DNA of 64,000 nucleotides from Malania oleifera. Its lineage: Eukaryota; Streptophyta; Magnoliopsida; Santalales; Ximeniaceae. This document shows, piece after piece, positions 49,477 through 54,924 of the stretch (positions are counted from its first letter, which is position 1; each line of letters starts with the position of its first letter). The notes under the pieces are model-generated. The model was not told the origin of the DNA. It searched no databases and saw only the letters and a list, made by a program, of their open reading frames with translations. The DNA lies in assembly GCF_029873635.1 (NCBI RefSeq), contig NC_080420.1, forward strand, positions 123,450,719 through 123,514,718, read 5' to 3'. The position numbers and the translations under genes were made by a program.

Positions 49477-49967
49477 AGGAAGACTTACTTATCAATTCTT
49501 TCTCTCATTTTCAGCAACAACCGAAGATTATCATTCTCAATGTGTTTGATGAGCTTCTCGATGAACATATGCCTCTCTGCAGGCAGAAGCTTCCTAACAT
49601 CAACCACTCTCTTTCCCTTACCACTGCCATCAACTCCTCCTCCGCTTCCATTATTATCATCGACATTAATTCCAAATTCATGGTCAAACAGAGCCAATCT
49701 TGCTCTTTTGTAAGTTGGCAACCTCTCAATCTCACCCCAGTACTCCAAAACAGATTCATCAACCCTATCACCACCACCTTCATCACCACCATTCATCATG
49801 TTCATAGAAACCAGATCAGAATTGATGGAGAGGAAACTAGCAGCACTGTGATGATGATGGTGCTGCGGTGATAAGCTTCCTCCAATCTCATCCATCTGAT
49901 CAATCCTTGATGATGATGCTTGATCATGGACATGATCATCTGTATGCTCCGCCAACCCATGAGCCAT
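16135..49967 (-). CDS. Full-size ABCG/PDR-type ABC transporter, ABCG33/ABCG37-like, 24 exons
   Basis: A plasma-membrane-type ATP-driven exporter of the pleiotropic drug resistance family. Twenty-four exons (listed separately) join in phase to 4473 nt, 1490 codons with a TAA stop, close to the usual 1400-1500 for this family. The domain order is reverse, NBD-TMD-NBD-TMD. NBD1 has Walker [10 protein letters not shown] (exon 4), signature GISGGQKRR (exon 8) and Walker [15 protein letters not shown] (exon 9). NBD2 has GVSGAGKTT (exon 17) and [22 protein letters not shown] and TIHQPS (exon 18). TMD1 falls in exons 10-14 and TMD2 in exons 21-24, ending in KFQRR. The start at 49967 (MAHG) fits the MAH start I recall for ABCG37. 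Phrases such as [10 protein letters not shown] and [14 protein letters not shown] point to the ABCG33/ABCG37 clade. Arabidopsis ABCG37 exports indole-3-butyric acid and coumarin-type phenolics, but substrate here is unknown. One weak donor (exon 15) aside, nothing looks broken. Confidence 0.93.
16402..17028 (-). other. Last intron of the ABCG gene
   Basis: 627-bp intron with a short att microsatellite near 16529. No other feature is seen. Confidence 0.6.
17029..17283 (-). CDS. ABCG transporter exon 23 (residues 1318-1402), TMD2
   Basis: Encodes [20 protein letters not shown] and several membrane spans ending FSGFIIPQP. Acceptor ttgtag, donor GTAAGT. Confidence 0.94.
17325..17363. repeat. (TA)n microsatellite in intron 22
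   Basis: About 18 ta dinucleotides, close to the exon 23 acceptor side of the 9.8-kb intron. Confidence 0.92.
18193..21370 (-). mobile_element. RTE-type LINE, near full length but decayed
   Basis: A minus-strand non-LTR retrotransposon in intron 22. In the element's own direction it starts with a 5' region (to about 21370). An AP-endonuclease part follows ([26 protein letters not shown], then a [24 protein letters not shown] run). Reverse transcriptase pieces come next ([58 protein letters not shown]). The 3' end is 'cccactaggtgggatcggct' sense-complement with a caa/ttg microsatellite tail at 18200. Many stops and frameshifts mean it is dead. This 3' end is characteristic of plant RTE LINEs and is shared with Au-type SINEs. 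Confidence 0.88.
21740..22020 (+). mobile_element. SINE-like piece with a perfect 29-bp inverted repeat
   Basis: Contains ggtggcgatctaacatagta, a possible pol III B-box (gggttctagtc) and a 'gttgcccacatttattatttg' stretch that I know from a widespread plant dispersed repeat. Its right end is a perfect inverted repeat with arms at 21910-21938 and 21972-22000 around a 33-nt loop. The phrase gtggcgatctaaca is repeated as gtggtgatctaaca just beyond the second arm. Confidence 0.5.
21910..22000. repeat. Perfect inverted repeat, 29-bp arms, 33-bp loop
   Basis: The left arm begins cataaaagcttaatctgtta and the right arm is its exact reverse complement ending taagcttttatg. Confidence 0.95.
23279..23325. 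repeat. (ATT)n microsatellite
   Basis: A run of about 15 att units inside the Harbinger-like element. Confidence 0.92.
23560..23880. repeat. Internal direct repeat of the Harbinger-like element, left copy
   Basis: AT-rich sequence (for example ttttattttattttaaggtt, 'gttataatattattatatata') similar to 26345-26630 on the other side of the nested LINE. The copies are clearly diverged. Confidence 0.65.
23921..26324 (-). mobile_element. RTE-type LINE, 5'-truncated, nested
   Basis: Minus strand, related to the copy at 18193. Long frames survive: a pre-RT region ([20 protein letters not shown]), RT ([79 protein letters not shown], then [11 protein letters not shown] where YADD/FADD is usual) and the C-terminal part ([40 protein letters not shown]). 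It ends at a caacaacaac tail at 23921. The endonuclease part is missing, and a (tatatat)n insertion sits near 26080-26166. It is less decayed than the first copy. Confidence 0.9.
26080..26170. repeat. (TA)n-rich microsatellite
   Basis: Alternating tatata/tttatata blocks interrupting the truncated end of the nested LINE. Confidence 0.9.
26345..26630. repeat. Internal direct repeat of the Harbinger-like element, right copy
   Basis: Right-hand partner of 23560-23880, in the same orientation. Confidence 0.65.
27086..27257 (-). CDS. ABCG transporter exon 22 (residues 1260-1317), TMD2
   Basis: Encodes [20 protein letters not shown] and [20 protein letters not shown]. Acceptor tattag, donor GTATGA. 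A 9.8-kb intron follows. Confidence 0.93.
28246..28473 (-). CDS. ABCG transporter exon 21 (residues 1184-1260), start of TMD2
   Basis: Encodes [20 protein letters not shown] and [20 protein letters not shown] followed by a membrane span ending ILFWKRGEK. Acceptor tcgtag, donor GTAAGT; ends in phase 2. Confidence 0.94.
29500..29633 (-). CDS. ABCG transporter exon 20 (residues 1140-1184)
   Basis: Encodes [20 protein letters not shown] then [15 protein letters not shown]. Acceptor ctgatag, donor GTGAGT; ends in phase 2. Confidence 0.93.
29764..29847 (-). CDS. ABCG transporter exon 19 (residues 1112-1139)
   Basis: Encodes [20 protein letters not shown] and SRLIEYFE, matching the family exactly in position and length. 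Acceptor ctacag, donor GTTAGT. Confidence 0.93.
30649..32890 (-). mobile_element. L1-type LINE, 5'-truncated and decayed, in intron 18
   Basis: Minus-strand ORF2 remnants appear in order. RT is at about 32360-32590 ([30 protein letters not shown]). A linker with decayed EKTYDRV (about 32270) follows. The zinc-finger RVT region lies at about 31060-31330. The C-terminal end is at 30839-31039 ([20 protein letters not shown]). The 3' end at 30649 has a short A-rich tail (poly-T on the + strand). Homopolymer C runs at 31869-31887 and 32366-32378 are inside it. It lies in the gene's own orientation. Confidence 0.82.
33094..33384 (-). CDS. ABCG transporter exon 18 (residues 1015-1111), NBD2 signature, Walker B, H-loop
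   Basis: Encodes [40 protein letters not shown] and [17 protein letters not shown]. Acceptor ttgcag, donor GTAATG. A 3.2-kb intron containing an L1 LINE follows. Confidence 0.94.
33481..33813 (-). CDS. ABCG transporter exon 17 (residues 904-1014), NBD2 Walker A
   Basis: Encodes [40 protein letters not shown] and the Q-loop [14 protein letters not shown], then [20 protein letters not shown]. Acceptor tttcag, donor GTATGG. Confidence 0.94.
33923..34018 (-). CDS. ABCG transporter exon 16 (residues 872-903)
   Basis: Encodes [20 protein letters not shown] and [12 protein letters not shown], the start of the NBD2 half. Acceptor ttaag, donor GTAATC. Confidence 0.9.
34130..34269 (-). CDS. ABCG transporter exon 15 (residues 825-871), interdomain linker
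   Basis: Encodes [20 protein letters not shown] and the variable linker to SEPNKG. The donor that keeps frame with exon 16 is GTGATT. An alternative GTGTGA two bases earlier in the transcript would not keep the frame, so this boundary is the least certain in the gene. Confidence 0.8.
34356..34509 (-). CDS. ABCG transporter exon 14 (residues 774-825), end of TMD1
   Basis: Encodes [20 protein letters not shown] and a final membrane span [16 protein letters not shown]. Acceptor tttgcag, donor GTAAGT; ends in phase 1. Confidence 0.92.
34618..34851 (-). mobile_element. Short RTE 3'-end copy or Au-like SINE with 13-bp target duplication
   Basis: A ~208-bp copy of the RTE 3' end (caacaacaacaaagccttaa, then actaggtggggtccgctac) lies at 34631-34838. 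It is flanked by identical 13-bp direct repeats ccatacttgtata at 34618-34630 and 34839-34851. The repeats show retroposition by target-primed insertion. It lies in intron 13 of the ABCG gene. Confidence 0.88.
34843..35163. repeat. Diverged ~170-bp tandem duplication in intron 13
   Basis: The segment starting cttgtatataatccattatt at 34843 is repeated from about 35017 (cttgtatacaatccattatt). Both copies continue through acacctcaaca, aatctacag and gagctaatga to gcagagaagcaaacc/gtagagaagtaaacc. Confidence 0.8.
35164..35745. other. Rest of intron 13, no feature seen
   Basis: AT-rich intronic sequence. The frame at 35431-35784 is a chance + strand frame running into antisense of exon 13. Confidence 0.5.
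35746..35849 (-). CDS. ABCG transporter exon 13 (residues 739-773), TMD1
   Basis: Encodes [20 protein letters not shown] and [10 protein letters not shown], a strongly conserved PDR segment. Donor GTGAGT. Confidence 0.93.
35936..36096 (-). CDS. ABCG transporter exon 12 (residues 685-739), TMD1
   Basis: Encodes [20 protein letters not shown] and [18 protein letters not shown]. The intron to exon 13 is only 86 bp (GTAAGG...TTGCAG). It joins as FVIPLSSMPVW where many relatives have a PPSMP-type sequence. Confidence 0.88.
36380..36693 (-). CDS. ABCG transporter exon 11 (residues 581-685), TMD1
   Basis: Encodes [20 protein letters not shown] and [20 protein letters not shown], hallmark PDR membrane-domain sequence, ending [11 protein letters not shown](R). 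Donor GTAAGA; ends in phase 2. Confidence 0.93.
36865..37146 (-). CDS. ABCG transporter exon 10 (residues 487-580)
   Basis: Encodes [20 protein letters not shown] through [19 protein letters not shown], the approach to TMD1. Acceptor ttttcag, donor GTTGTG. Confidence 0.93.
37235..37536 (-). CDS. ABCG transporter exon 9 (residues 386-486), NBD1 Walker B
   Basis: Encodes [20 protein letters not shown] with the Walker B MDE, then [20 protein letters not shown] and [15 protein letters not shown]. Acceptor gtgcag, donor GTAAGT. Confidence 0.94.
37691..37781 (-). CDS. ABCG transporter exon 8 (residues 356-386), NBD1 ABC signature
   Basis: Encodes [20 protein letters not shown], then [10 protein letters not shown]. 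Acceptor tctcag, donor GTATTG; ends in phase 1. Confidence 0.93.
37893..37946 (-). CDS. ABCG transporter exon 7 (residues 338-355)
   Basis: An 18-codon exon, [18 protein letters not shown], too short for routine frame calling but matching the family. Acceptor cttgtcag, donor GTAATT. A 3.5-kb intron full of transposon pieces lies between it and exon 6. Confidence 0.92.
37947..39689. other. Left part of intron 6, no element identified
   Basis: AT-rich sequence with T-rich runs near 38690-38900. The 135-codon + strand frame at 38668-39075 is rich in F and L from T-runs and has no recognisable domain. Confidence 0.5.
39690..40085 (+). mobile_element. L1-type LINE ORF2 fragment (zf-RVT region)
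   Basis: The + strand encodes, across two frames, [16 protein letters not shown] then [20 protein letters not shown] and [20 protein letters not shown]. This is the C-terminal zinc-finger region of plant L1 ORF2. A frameshift near 39830 separates the pieces. It is antisense to the host gene, inside intron 6. Confidence 0.82.
40534..40690 (-). mobile_element. tRNA-derived SINE
   Basis: On the minus strand a pol III B-box (gggttcgattcc) is followed by a body ending in an A-rich tail (poly-T at 40520-40532 on +). It resembles the element at 57731. The retroposed tRNA-like head lies near 40660-40680. Confidence 0.7.
40885..41340 (-). mobile_element. RTE-type LINE, strongly 5'-truncated
   Basis: Carries the same 3' end (caacaacaacaagccttaag, cccactaggtgcggtcggct) and the C-terminal RT frame [39 protein letters not shown] as the two larger copies. 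It lies in intron 6, in the orientation of the host gene. Confidence 0.88.
41500..41576 (-). CDS. ABCG transporter exon 6 (residues 312-337)
   Basis: Encodes [20 protein letters not shown] followed by DAYMK, a PDR-specific insertion between Q-loop and signature. Acceptor caaag, donor GTATAT. Confidence 0.92.
41672..41831 (-). CDS. ABCG transporter exon 5 (residues 259-312), NBD1 Q-loop region
   Basis: Encodes [20 protein letters not shown], then [20 protein letters not shown] and the PDR signature start FSACFQGVG. Acceptor ccatag, donor GTGGGT; ends in phase 1. Confidence 0.93.
42509..42593 (-). CDS. ABCG transporter exon 4 (residues 230-258), NBD1 Walker A
   Basis: Encodes [20 protein letters not shown], including the P-loop. 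The serine before CGKT is normal for NBD1 of plant PDR proteins. Acceptor gttgcag, donor GTTTGC. Confidence 0.93.
43180..43560 (+). mobile_element. Highly decayed RTE LINE C-terminal fragment
   Basis: The + strand shows broken pieces of the same RTE C-terminal region: [17 protein letters not shown], then TWIEL and RKTLKIHD-like stretches in shifting frames. It is the only RTE piece antisense to the gene, and lies in intron 3. Confidence 0.5.
43637..43722 (-). CDS. ABCG transporter exon 3 (residues 202-230)
   Basis: Encodes [20 protein letters not shown] and VSGVIKPG(R), leading into the NBD1 Walker A. Acceptor taatag, donor GTTGGT; ends in phase 2. Confidence 0.92.
44116..44239 (-). CDS. ABCG transporter exon 2 (residues 160-201)
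   Basis: Encodes [20 protein letters not shown], the classic start of the PDR ABC2-N-terminal region, then [15 protein letters not shown]. Acceptor ctacag, donor GTAAGT. It is separated from exon 1 by a 5.2-kb intron. Confidence 0.93.
44608..44646 (-). mobile_element. Tiny RTE 3'-end fragment
   Basis: aacaacaaccaaagttcaag followed by tcccgttgggtggc matches the shared RTE 3' end. Only about 40 bp are present. Confidence 0.5.
44838..45210 (-). mobile_element. Degenerate SINE-like element
   Basis: Poly-T on + (minus-strand A tail), 'gacccacccaggcggcacc' and, 250 bp on, a tRNA-like head (agaatcaaacttaagacctt; B-box degenerate on the minus strand). The layout is that of the SINEs at 40534 and 57731 but longer, probably with an internal insertion. 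Confidence 0.45.
45751..46265 (-). pseudogene. Possible captured gene fragment ending in a poly(A)-like run, in intron 1
   Basis: On the minus strand, a relatively GC-rich stretch of about 80 bp can be read as [14 protein letters not shown]. It is followed by a perfect-looking donor (gtaagc at about 46178), then pyrimidine-rich intron-like sequence and finally 24 A residues (poly-T at 45751-45774 on +). It looks like a first coding exon plus part of its intron from another gene, retroposed or captured. I do not recognise the source gene. It could also be an alternative promoter/5' exon of the ABCG gene. Confidence 0.35.
46266..47949. other. AT-rich middle of intron 1, no feature seen
   Basis: Low-complexity AT-rich sequence with only short chance frames. 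Confidence 0.5.
47955..48530 (+). mobile_element. Internally deleted solo LTR of a chromovirus, TSD atata
   Basis: Starts TGTAACGACCCAAAG and ends GACGTTAGA, the decayed form of the ...GTCGTTACA end. Its left 90 bp (agggaaacgggaacagaaat and following) match the start of the solo LTR at 60377. Its right ~350 bp (cacacactagtaataacatg onward) match 62030-62340. About 1.4 kb in between is missing, including the palindrome array. Identical 5-bp repeats atata flank it (47950-47954, 48531-48535). Confidence 0.85.
48658..48785. repeat. Direct repeat in intron 1, copy 1
   Basis: ttcttttttcaacaagcaaa through gacccaaaatgcccaaa; partner at 49188-49315. Confidence 0.85.
49188..49315. repeat. Direct repeat in intron 1, copy 2
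   Basis: Diverged copy of 48658-48785 (ttcttttttcaacaagtaaa through ggcccaaaacatccaaa), same orientation, about 400 bp away. The origin is not recognised. Confidence 0.85.
49451..49477. repeat. (GA)n microsatellite beside the exon 1 donor
   Basis: About 13 ga units on + (pyrimidine CT tract in the transcript), 7 bp into intron 1. Confidence 0.93.
49489..49967 (-). CDS. ABCG transporter exon 1 (residues 1-159)
   Basis: Cytosolic N-terminus with a run of five histidines, then [20 protein letters not shown] and the [20 protein letters not shown] motif typical of plant PDR proteins. It ends in phase 2 at AA|GTAAGT. An in-frame upstream ATG at 50015 would add 16 residues; MAHG at 49967 is preferred by family similarity. 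Confidence 0.93.
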
Positions 49968-50074
49968 TATGTGTTTAGTTGGGATTAACTTGGGGAGATT
50001 CAAACTTGGAAACAAGATGGGAGAAGGAGAGAGTTGTGTGTATGGATGTGTGCATGCAATCTCATTTTGTCAAG

Positions 50075-50082
50075 CTTATATA
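50075..50082 (-). promoter_or_regulatory. Putative TATA box of the ABCG gene
   Basis: TATATAAG on the minus strand, about 108 bp upstream of the ATG at 49967, a normal distance for a plant core promoter with a short leader. No CAAT or other element could be assigned. Confidence 0.55.
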
Positions 50083-50214
50083 GTACCAAGAGTTGAAAAA
50101 AATAAAATAAAAAAATAAAAAAGGGAGGTGTAATGTAAAAACTTTTAACCCATTTTTTATTATAGAAGTTCCATCCACTTCGTGTACTCAAAACTTTCAT
50201 CAACAACCTTTAGG

Positions 50215-50684
50215 TGTTGGGCTTTGTGGAGCCTCATTGTATCTAATCCGAATGATGACCCAACCCAAAATAATGAACCTTTAGGTGTTGTGATTTTTTA
50301 ATCAGCTCAAGCCTCCACTCCATGGACTAGCCTCCTAGGGGTCCGACGGCAACGCCCCCGAGAAAAATTTTTGGGCCCGTTTTGTAATCCATTGTGAATC
50401 TTGTGCACAGGATATAGAAACCATTGTTTTGGTGATTAGGGTTTTTTTTTTTTTTTTTTTTTTGATGTAGTTTTGAGAGAGAGGAAAAATTGTACTGCCG
50501 CACTTTATATTTTTCCCTGATAATAGTGAAATCCCTACAACTTTGTGGACGTAAGCAAATTGTCAAACCACGTAAATACTGTCTTGTGCGTGTGATTATT
50601 TTCTTTTTTCTTTGGCGTGTGTTTTTTTGTCTATTTTGTTTCTCACAAGTTTTGTTTTGAGAATTTTGTGATAATTTCCCTACA
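50215..50684 (+). repeat. 5' LTR of the copia element
   Basis: Starts TGTTGGGCTTTG and ends ATTTCCCTACA. It carries a U5-like 'gtgaaatccctacaac' block and a poly-T run at 50444-50463. It differs from the 3' LTR by many substitutions and indels, so the insertion is not recent. Confidence 0.92.
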
Positions 50685-50687
50685 ATT

Positions 50688-50700
50688 GGTATCTAGGCCT
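50688..50700 (+). promoter_or_regulatory. Copia primer binding site
   Basis: tggtatctaggcc, three bases after the LTR end, resembles the usual tggtatcagagc complement of initiator methionine tRNA. Confidence 0.7.
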
Positions 50701-50723
50701 AGGTTTAGGTTTGAGTGGGAGCA

Positions 50724-51510
50724 ATGACAGAGGAAGCAAGAAAGGCACATGGAATAGAAAAGTTCAATGGCATAGACTTTGGATTATGGAGGATGCAAAT
50801 TGAGGATTATCTCTATGGGAAGAAGTTGCATCTGCCGCTTCTAAGTAAAAAACCCGCGACTATGAAGGATGAGGAATGGACTCTTCTTGGCAGACAAGTA
50901 CTAGGATTTATCAGGTTAACTCTGTTTAGGTCTGTTGCACACTATGTTGTAAAGGAGAAGACCATAGCAGATCTGATGAAGGCTTTGTCTAATATGTATG
51001 AAAAGTTGTCAACAAACAATAAGGTGCATCTGATGAAGAAACTGTTCAATTTGAAGATGGCAGAGAATGCATGAGCAACACAATATCTAAACGAGTTTAA
51101 CACTATCACAAGTCAATTTTCATCTATAGAAATTGATTTTGATGATGAGATCTATGCACCGATCGTTTTGGCTTCCTTGCCAAACAGTTGGGAAGCAATG
51201 AGGATGACGGTAAGCAATTCTACAAGAAAAGAAAAATTGAAATATAATGACATAGGAGATTTAATTCTGGCTGAGGATATTCACAGAAAAGATGCAAGTG
51301 AAACATTGGGATTTGGTTCTACCCTAAACCTTGAGACGAGGCAGAAGTAATGACAGAAATTCAAATTAAGGCAGATCAAAATCCAGAAATTCTAATTAGA
51401 ACAGAAGTAAATCTACATCAAGCCAACAAGTACAATGTTGGAACTGTGGGAAAACGGGTCACTTTAGAAGGCAATGCAAAAGTCTTAAGAAGAAGAATGA
51501 AGATGATTCT
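50724..51510 (+). pseudogene. Copia gag with zinc knuckle
   Basis: The frame MTEEARKAHGIEKFNGIDFG with WRMQIEDYLYGKKLHLPL is the N-terminal copia gag. It stops at about 51072. Gag continues (YNDIGDLILAEDIHRKDASE), and a CCHC knuckle CWNCGKTGHFRRQC lies at about 51432-51475. At least two stops break it. Confidence 0.9.
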
Positions 51511-52850
51511 GCTAATGTTATAACAAAAGAGGTACAGGATGCATTACTTCTTGCAGTAGACAAACCACTTGATGATTGGGTTTTGGACTCAAGAGTTTCG
51601 TTTTATACCACTCCACAAAGGGAGTCAGAGTATTGGCTCGTGGAAAGAAGACTAGTACTCTATATATGACCTCAAGTCCAAGAGACACAATCGTTGTTGC
51701 TGAAGCAAATACTGACACAAGCTTATGGCACCGCAGACTTAGTCACATGAGTGAGAAAGAGATGAAGATGCTGATGTTAAAAGGGAAACTACCATAATTG
51801 AAGTCCATTGATTTTGACATGTGTGAAAGATGTATCTTAGGGAATTAGAAAAAAGTGAGCTTCTTGAAAACTAACAAGACACCGAAGGCTGAAAAATCGG
51901 AGTTAGTACACACTGATTTTTAGGGGCCTTCTCCGGTTGCATCCCTTGGAAGTTCAAGGTATTACATCACTTTCATTGATGACTCGAGTAGAAAGGTATG
52001 GGTTTATTTTCTGAAAAATACATCACTTTCGTTGATGACTAGAGTAGAAAGGTATGGGTTTATTTTCTGAAAAATAAATTTGATGTATGTGAGACTTTTA
52101 AGAAGTGGAAGGCTATGGTTGAGACAAAAACAGGTTTGAAAGTAAAATGTTTAAGGTCAGACAATGGAGGAGAATACATATATGGAGGGTTCAGTGAGTA
52201 TTGTGCTTCACATGGAATCGGGATGGAGAAGACCATTCTTGGGATAAATTGAGGACCTTCAGTTCCCATGAAGTTCAGACTTCTTGAAAAGGTTTGGAGT
52301 AATAAAGAATTAAATTTTTCCCATTTAAAAGTCTTTGGTTGTGTTTCTTATGTTCATATTGATTTCGATGCTCGTAGTAAACTTGATACAAAGTCTAAAA
52401 TATGTTTTCTATATTGGCTATGGTGATGAGAAATTTGGCTATCAATTTTGTGATGAACAAAACAGACAAATCATCAGAAGTAGAAATGTGATATTTAATG
52501 AACAGGTTATGTACAAGGACAGGTCAACTGTAGTCCCAGATGTCACAGAAATAGATCATAAGAAATCTGAGTTTGTCAACTTAGATGAATTGACTGAAAG
52601 TACTATCCATAAAAGGGGTGAAGAGGATTAGGAGAATGTAGAATCATAAGTAGATCATAGCACACTTGTAGCTGAAGTCCATAGATCTTGCAGGACTATT
52701 AGACCTCCACAACATTATTCACCCGCTTTAAATTATCTCCTGTTAACTGATAATGGTGAGTCAAAGTGTTATGATGAAGCCTTACAGGATAAAAATTCAA
52801 GCAAGTGAAAGTTAGCCATGAAAGATGAGATGGATTCCTTGTTAGGGAAT
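51511..52850 (+). pseudogene. Copia protease/integrase region with a frame-shifting duplication
   Basis: The gag-pre-integrase segment (TSLWHRRLSHMSEKEMKMLM) is clear. The integrase core (ITFIDDSSRKVWVYFLK) is followed at once by a second copy of its coding DNA: 51963-52018 repeats at 52019-52074, a 56-bp tandem step that shifts the frame. Further pieces are RSDNGGEY, LNFSHLKVFGCVSYVHID and, at 52335-52631, the region before RT. Confidence 0.85.
51963..52074 (+). repeat. 56-bp tandem duplication in the copia integrase
   Basis: Two adjacent copies begin tacatcactttcattgatga and tacatcactttcgttgatga. The period is 56 bp, not a multiple of three. Confidence 0.93.
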
Positions 52851-53640
52851 TAGACATGGGAACTGACTGAATTGCCAGTAGGGACGAAGGCTTTGCACAA
52901 CGAGTGGATATATAGAATAGAGAATGAGCATGATGGTAGCAAGCATTATAAGGCCAGATTAGTTGTCAAAGGGTTCCAACAAAAGAAGGGCATTGCCTAC
53001 TCAAAAATATTTTCTCTAGTTGTGAAGATGTCAACAATTAGACTAGCATTGGGAATGGTGGCTGTAGAAAACCTACATCTTGAGCAGTTGGATGTGAAGA
53101 CGGCATTTTCTTCATGGTGACTTGGAGGAAGACATTTACATGATTCAATCAGAAAGGTTCATTGTTCAGGGACAAGAGAATCTAGTCTGCACACTGATAA
53201 AGATCTTGTATGGCCTAAAACAAGCTCCAAGACAGTGGTACAAGAAATTTGACAATTTTATGCATAGAATTGGGTTCAAGAGATATGAAGCTAATCACTG
53301 TTGCTATGTTAAGTTCTTTGGCAACTCTTACATCATTTTACTGTTGTATGTAGATGATATGCTCATTGCAGGGTCTAGTATTGAGGAGATTAATAATCTA
53401 AAGAAGCAATTATCAAAATAGTTTGCAATAAAAGATTTGGGAGCTGCAAAGCAAATCCTTGGTATAAGAATCATTAGAGACAAGGCTTATGGTATATTGA
53501 ACTTTTCACAATCAAAGTATATGAAAAAAATTCTTAGCAAGTTCAACATTAATGAAACTAAATTAGTGAGCACACCCTTGGGTAGTCATTTCAAACAAGC
53601 AAAGAATAGTCACTGAAGACAAAAAAAGAAAGGGACCACA
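52851..53640 (+). pseudogene. Copia reverse transcriptase
   Basis: RT appears in pieces: KALHNEWIYRIENEHDG, YKARLVVKGFQQKKGIAYSK, LHLEQLDVKTAF, then after a frameshift at about 53116 EEDIYMIQSERF, LYGLKQAPRQWYKKFD and the catalytic YVDDMLIAGSS. Stops end the frame at 53419. The YVDD box is intact but the protein is not. Confidence 0.92.
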
Positions 53641-54309
53641 TAAGCAAGGTGCTCTATGTCTCGGCTATTGGCAGTTTGATGTATGTTATGGTGTGCACAA
53701 GGCCAGACATTGCACAGGCAATGAGAGTTGTGAGCATATTCATGAGTAGGCTAGGAAAGCAACATTGAGAGGCAGTCAAGTGGATTTCTGAGATATCTGA
53801 GGGGTTCATCAGATACATGTCTTTGCTTCACAAGTGTAAGTTTGAAACTGCAGGGTTATGTAGATGTTGATTTTGTTGGTGATATTGATAGTTGAAAAAG
53901 TACTACTGGGTTTGTATTTACTCTGAGTGATATGGCTATATCTTGGGCTTCAAATCTACAAAATATTGTTATTTTGTCTACTACAAAAGTTGAGTATGTT
54001 GTGGCAACTGAAGCTGGAAAGGAAATTATTTGACTACATGGCTTCTTAGATGAATTGCGAAAGAAGCATGAGATGGTCATTCTACACAGTGACAATCAGA
54101 ATGCAATTTTTCTTGTTAAAAATTTGGCTTTTCATTCAAAGTCGAAGTATATACAGACAAAATACCACTTTATCCATTACCTTGTTGAAGATAAGCTGGT
54201 AATACTTGAGAAAATCTGTGGATCTAAGAACCAGGCAGACATGTTGACAAAGGGTGTCACTATTGAGAAGCTGAAACTGTGTGTAGCTTTAGTTGGCCTT
54301 CAAGCTTAA
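53641..54309 (+). pseudogene. Copia RNase H
   Basis: Segments DFVGDIDS, STTGFVFTLSDMAISWAS, STTKVEYVVATEAGKEI, SDNQNAIFLVKNLAFHSKSK and ADMLTKG mark the copia RNase H, with at least two internal stops. Confidence 0.9.
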
Positions 54310-54401
54310 GGATAGGAGGATGAGTTTCAAGGATGAAAGATTTTTCTTTTGGAGGATTGCGGTTGATGTTGGTGATTGAACTAGTCTCCAAGTGGAAGAT
54401 T

Positions 54402-54917
54402 TTTTGGGCTTTGTGAAGCCTAGTTGTGTTTTATCCAAATGATGACCCGACCCAAAATAATGTCGCGTAGTTTTTTAATGGGAGATTTTTTTTTTTTTTT
54501 AAGCTTAGTCCATGGAGCGAAGGCATGGGCCGATAGGTCCAAGCTGTAGCGCTCATGGACAAGCCTCCTGAGGATCCGAGCGCAACGCCCTCGAGAAAAA
54601 AATTTTGGCCTGTTTTGTAGCCCATTGTGAATCATGTGCGCTAGATATAGAAACTGTTGCTTTGGTGATTAGGGTTTTTTTTATGTAGTTTTTAGAGAGA
54701 GAGAGAGAGGGAAAATTGTACTGTTGCACTCTGTATTTTTTCATGATATTAGTGAAATCCCTACAACTCTGTGGATATAGGCAAATTGCCGAACCACATA
54801 AATATTGTCTTGTGCGTGTGCTTATTTTCTTTTTTCTTTGGTGTGTGCTTTTTTTTTTTTTTTTTTTTTTGTTTCTCACAAGTTTTGTTTTGGGAATTTC
54901 GTGATAATTTCCCTACA
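54402..54917 (+). repeat. 3' LTR of the copia element
   Basis: Aligns with the 5' LTR from GGGCTTTGTGAAGCC to ATTTCCCTACA. Its first bases are changed to a T-run; the preceding agtggaagat is the polypurine tract. Confidence 0.9.
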
Positions 54918-54924
54918 TTAGGTA

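Larger units (their letters stand above)
50215..54917 (+). mobile_element. Complete but inactive Ty1/copia retrotransposon, TSD ttagg
   Basis: Two LTRs (50215-50684, 54402-54917) flank gag-pol in copia order (gag, zinc knuckle, integrase, RT, RNase H). Identical 5-bp repeats ttagg at 50210-50214 and 54918-54922 prove the boundaries. A primer binding site (tggtatctaggcc, initiator Met tRNA type) follows the 5' LTR. Stops and frameshifts interrupt every domain. The element lies upstream of, and divergent from, the ABCG gene. Confidence 0.93.

Noticed and set aside
49485..50015. A separate small gene with a histidine-rich protein
   Set aside because: The frame ends at a GTAAGT donor and carries the PDR N-terminal motifs. 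It is exon 1 of the ABCG gene.
49965..50015. Upstream in-frame ATG at 50015 as the ABCG start
   Set aside because: The 16 extra residues have no family counterpart, whereas MAHG at 49967 fits the start of the ABCG37 group. The choice is a judgement.
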